Assembly (NCBI GenBank): GCA_945861415.1
Contig: CAMAUV010000003.1
Span: forward strand, 1-64,000
DNA length: 64,000 nt
Origin: Akkermansia muciniphila
GTDB taxonomy: Bacteria; Verrucomicrobiota; Verrucomicrobiia; Verrucomicrobiales; V1-33
Direction of reading: 5' to 3'
This document shows positions 63,037 through 64,000 of the stretch, piece by piece. Below the pieces are notes generated by a model. That model was not told the origin of the DNA. It made no database searches and worked only from the letters and a program-made list of their open reading frames with translations. Each line of letters begins with the position of its first letter. The stretch's first letter is position 1. The translations under genes were made by a program, and so were the position numbers.

Positions 63037-63939
63037 TTAGTCAGGACGCAGGCCGAGGTTAGCGTATATTTCGCGCGTCGAGCTACTCTGATTGAGCGTG
63101 TAAAAGTGCAGGCCGGCCACACCGTTGTTGAGCAGGTCGGCACACTGGCTGGTGGCATAGTGGAGGCCCACGCGGCGCACGGCGTCGGGAATATCTCCGG
63201 CGCGGTCGATGGCTTTGAGCAGTTTCGCAGGGAAGACCGTACCGCCGCTAAGTTCCGCCATGCGGTTCATTCCAGAGGTGGTGGTAATGGGCATGATGCC
63301 GGCGATGATCGGCACGCGAATGCCGGCGAGTTCGCAGCGTTCGCGGAAGTCGTAAAAGTGATGATTGTCGAAAAACAGCTGCGTGCAGATGTAGTCCGCG
63401 CCGGCGTCCACCTTCGCTTTAAGGTGATCCATTTCCGTCAGGCGGTTGGGTGTGGCCGGGTGGCCCTCCGGGAATCCGGCCACGCCGATGCCAAAACCCC
63501 GCGGATCCGGATGCGCCACGGAACGGCTGAATTGATTGATGTAACCCACCAACCCGGCCGCAAAGCGGAAGGCGTCGGCGCTGCGGTCGCAACCGGCGCG
63601 GTCCCGCGGCGGATCGCCGCCAAGGGCGAGGATGTTGCTCACCCCTGCGGCAGCATAGCGGCCCAGAATTTCGGCGATCTCGCTCTCGCTGTGACATACG
63701 CAGGTGAGGTGGGGAATAGGATCGAGCTTTGTCTCCCGCTTGAGCCGCACCACGAGATCGTGCGTCATTTCCCGTGTCGTGCCCCCGGCTCCGTAGGTCA
63801 CACTAACAAAATTCGGCTGCAGGGGCTCCAGTTGAGCAATTTGCTCAAACAACCGGTCAGCGCCCTCCGCAGTTTTGGGCGGAAAAAACTCGAAAGAAAT
63901 GGTAGTGCGTCGTGCAGCGAGAATGTCGCGAATGTGCAT
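63037..63939 (-). CDS. metF: methylenetetrahydrofolate reductase
   Basis: Reduces 5,10-methylene-THF to 5-methyl-THF with FAD, providing methyl groups for methionine. The 300-residue TIM barrel shows the family start TISFEFFPPKTAEGADRLFE with the catalytic Glu, FVSVTYGAGGTTREMTHDLV, LTCVCHSESEI, NILALGGDPPRD, GVAGFPEGHPATPNRLTEMD and ICTQLFFDNHHFYDF. All are typical, and length is normal for the bacterial enzyme. A further minus-strand gene ends just five bases upstream of its start codon. Confidence 0.95.
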   Translation of the reverse strand: MHIRDILAARRTTISFEFFPPKTAEGADRLFEQIAQLEPLQPNFVSVTYGAGGTTREMTHDLVVRLKRETKLDPIPHLTCVCHSESEIAEILGRYAAAGVSNILALGGDPPRDRAGCDRSADAFRFAAGLVGYINQFSRSVAHPDPRGFGIGVAGFPEGHPATPNRLTEMDHLKAKVDAGADYICTQLFFDNHHFYDFRERCELAGIRVPIIAGIMPITTTSGMNRMAELSGGTVFPAKLLKAIDRAGDIPDAVRRVGLHYATSQCADLLNNGVAGLHFYTLNQSSSTREIYANLGLRPD

Positions 63940-63944
63940 GGCGT

Positions 63945-64000
63945 TTACTGGTGCGTGTTTTTGCCGGGCTCAAGCTGGATAAAGCAGGAAAAGTCGGCGC
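63945..64000 (-). CDS. 3' end of a gene entering from the right edge
   Basis: On the minus strand codons from the window edge to TAA at 63947-63945 encode ADFSCFIQLEPGKNTHQ, five bases ahead of the metF ATG. The short piece uses ordinary codons and the spacing is that of an operon. Too short to name. Confidence 0.4.
   Translation of the reverse strand, partial: ADFSCFIQLEPGKNTHQ

Overview
The window reads as a chromosomal segment of a free-living, GC-rich Gram-negative bacterium, most likely a member of the Verrucomicrobiota (PVC group). Reasons, all from the sequence: surface proteins with LamG and lamin-tail domains, a PEP-CTERM sorting tail, the C-terminal phrase DGDGLANLIEYALGTSP in a secreted phosphatase, an SHD1-type N-terminal domain, a very large secreted LamG/cytochrome c/beta-propeller protein, and outer-membrane and lipoprotein signals. 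No 16S or other phylogenetic RNA marker lies in the window, so the assignment is an inference. I saw no rRNA, tRNA, CRISPR array or prophage.

Layout. 1-5.8 kb: recF and a PrsW-type membrane protease, then mpl (peptidoglycan recycling), pyrF (opposite strand) and a CoA-binding protein. 5.85-13.4 kb: nine genes, seven of the eight junctions being 4-bp ATGA overlaps and the other a 6-bp gap, that look like one membrane-lipid modification operon: lipocalin lipoprotein, acyl desaturase, FAD amine oxidase-like protein, DUF1365, CFA-synthase-like methyltransferase, DUF1475, DUF2062, DUF1295 and a second CFA-type methyltransferase. This is the most system-like locus in the window. 13.5-19.9 kb: a giant secreted LamG/cytochrome c protein, thiH, citrate synthase and a small YdeI-like protein. 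20-24.4 kb: two tandem LamG genes separated by a strong terminator; the second is an in-frame chimera of a lamin-tail surface protein with the C-terminal end of an IS4/IS1634-type transposase; then pyrC.

24.7-36.6 kb: outer-membrane barrel protein, bioA, an ABC-F ATPase, an SHD1 protein, a grpE-dnaJ-hsp70 chaperone operon, cinA and a PfkB kinase. 36.6-43 kb: a repeat-built 1113-residue secreted protein, a TPR-redoxin protein and a membrane-protein pseudogene carrying two in-frame stops. 43-51 kb: queA, nuoF overlapping aroB, and a TPR gene abutting a tandemly duplicated purple-acid-phosphatase gene. 51-56.9 kb: a frameshifted EF-hand remnant, trpA, proC, a MazG-like hydrolase, a metallo-beta-lactamase-fold protein, an AT-rich gap with palindromes, and an ECF sigma operon (sigma, a membrane-anchored anti-sigma-like protein, and a third gene split by an amber codon) downstream of folB. 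57-64 kb: an RlmD-type rRNA methyltransferase with a small membrane protein, an unrecognised secreted protein with a caspase-like His/Cys pair, a copper-type P1B ATPase, tgt, metF and the end of one further gene.

The genes are mostly housekeeping (pyrimidine, biotin, thiamine, folate/methionine, aromatic amino acids, queuosine: queA and tgt are both present but 18 kb apart) with clade-specific envelope and secreted proteins in between. Several loci show decay (two stop-interrupted genes, one frameshift, one transposase chimera, one odd C-terminal extension), so either local gene erosion or sequence error at those points should be considered.
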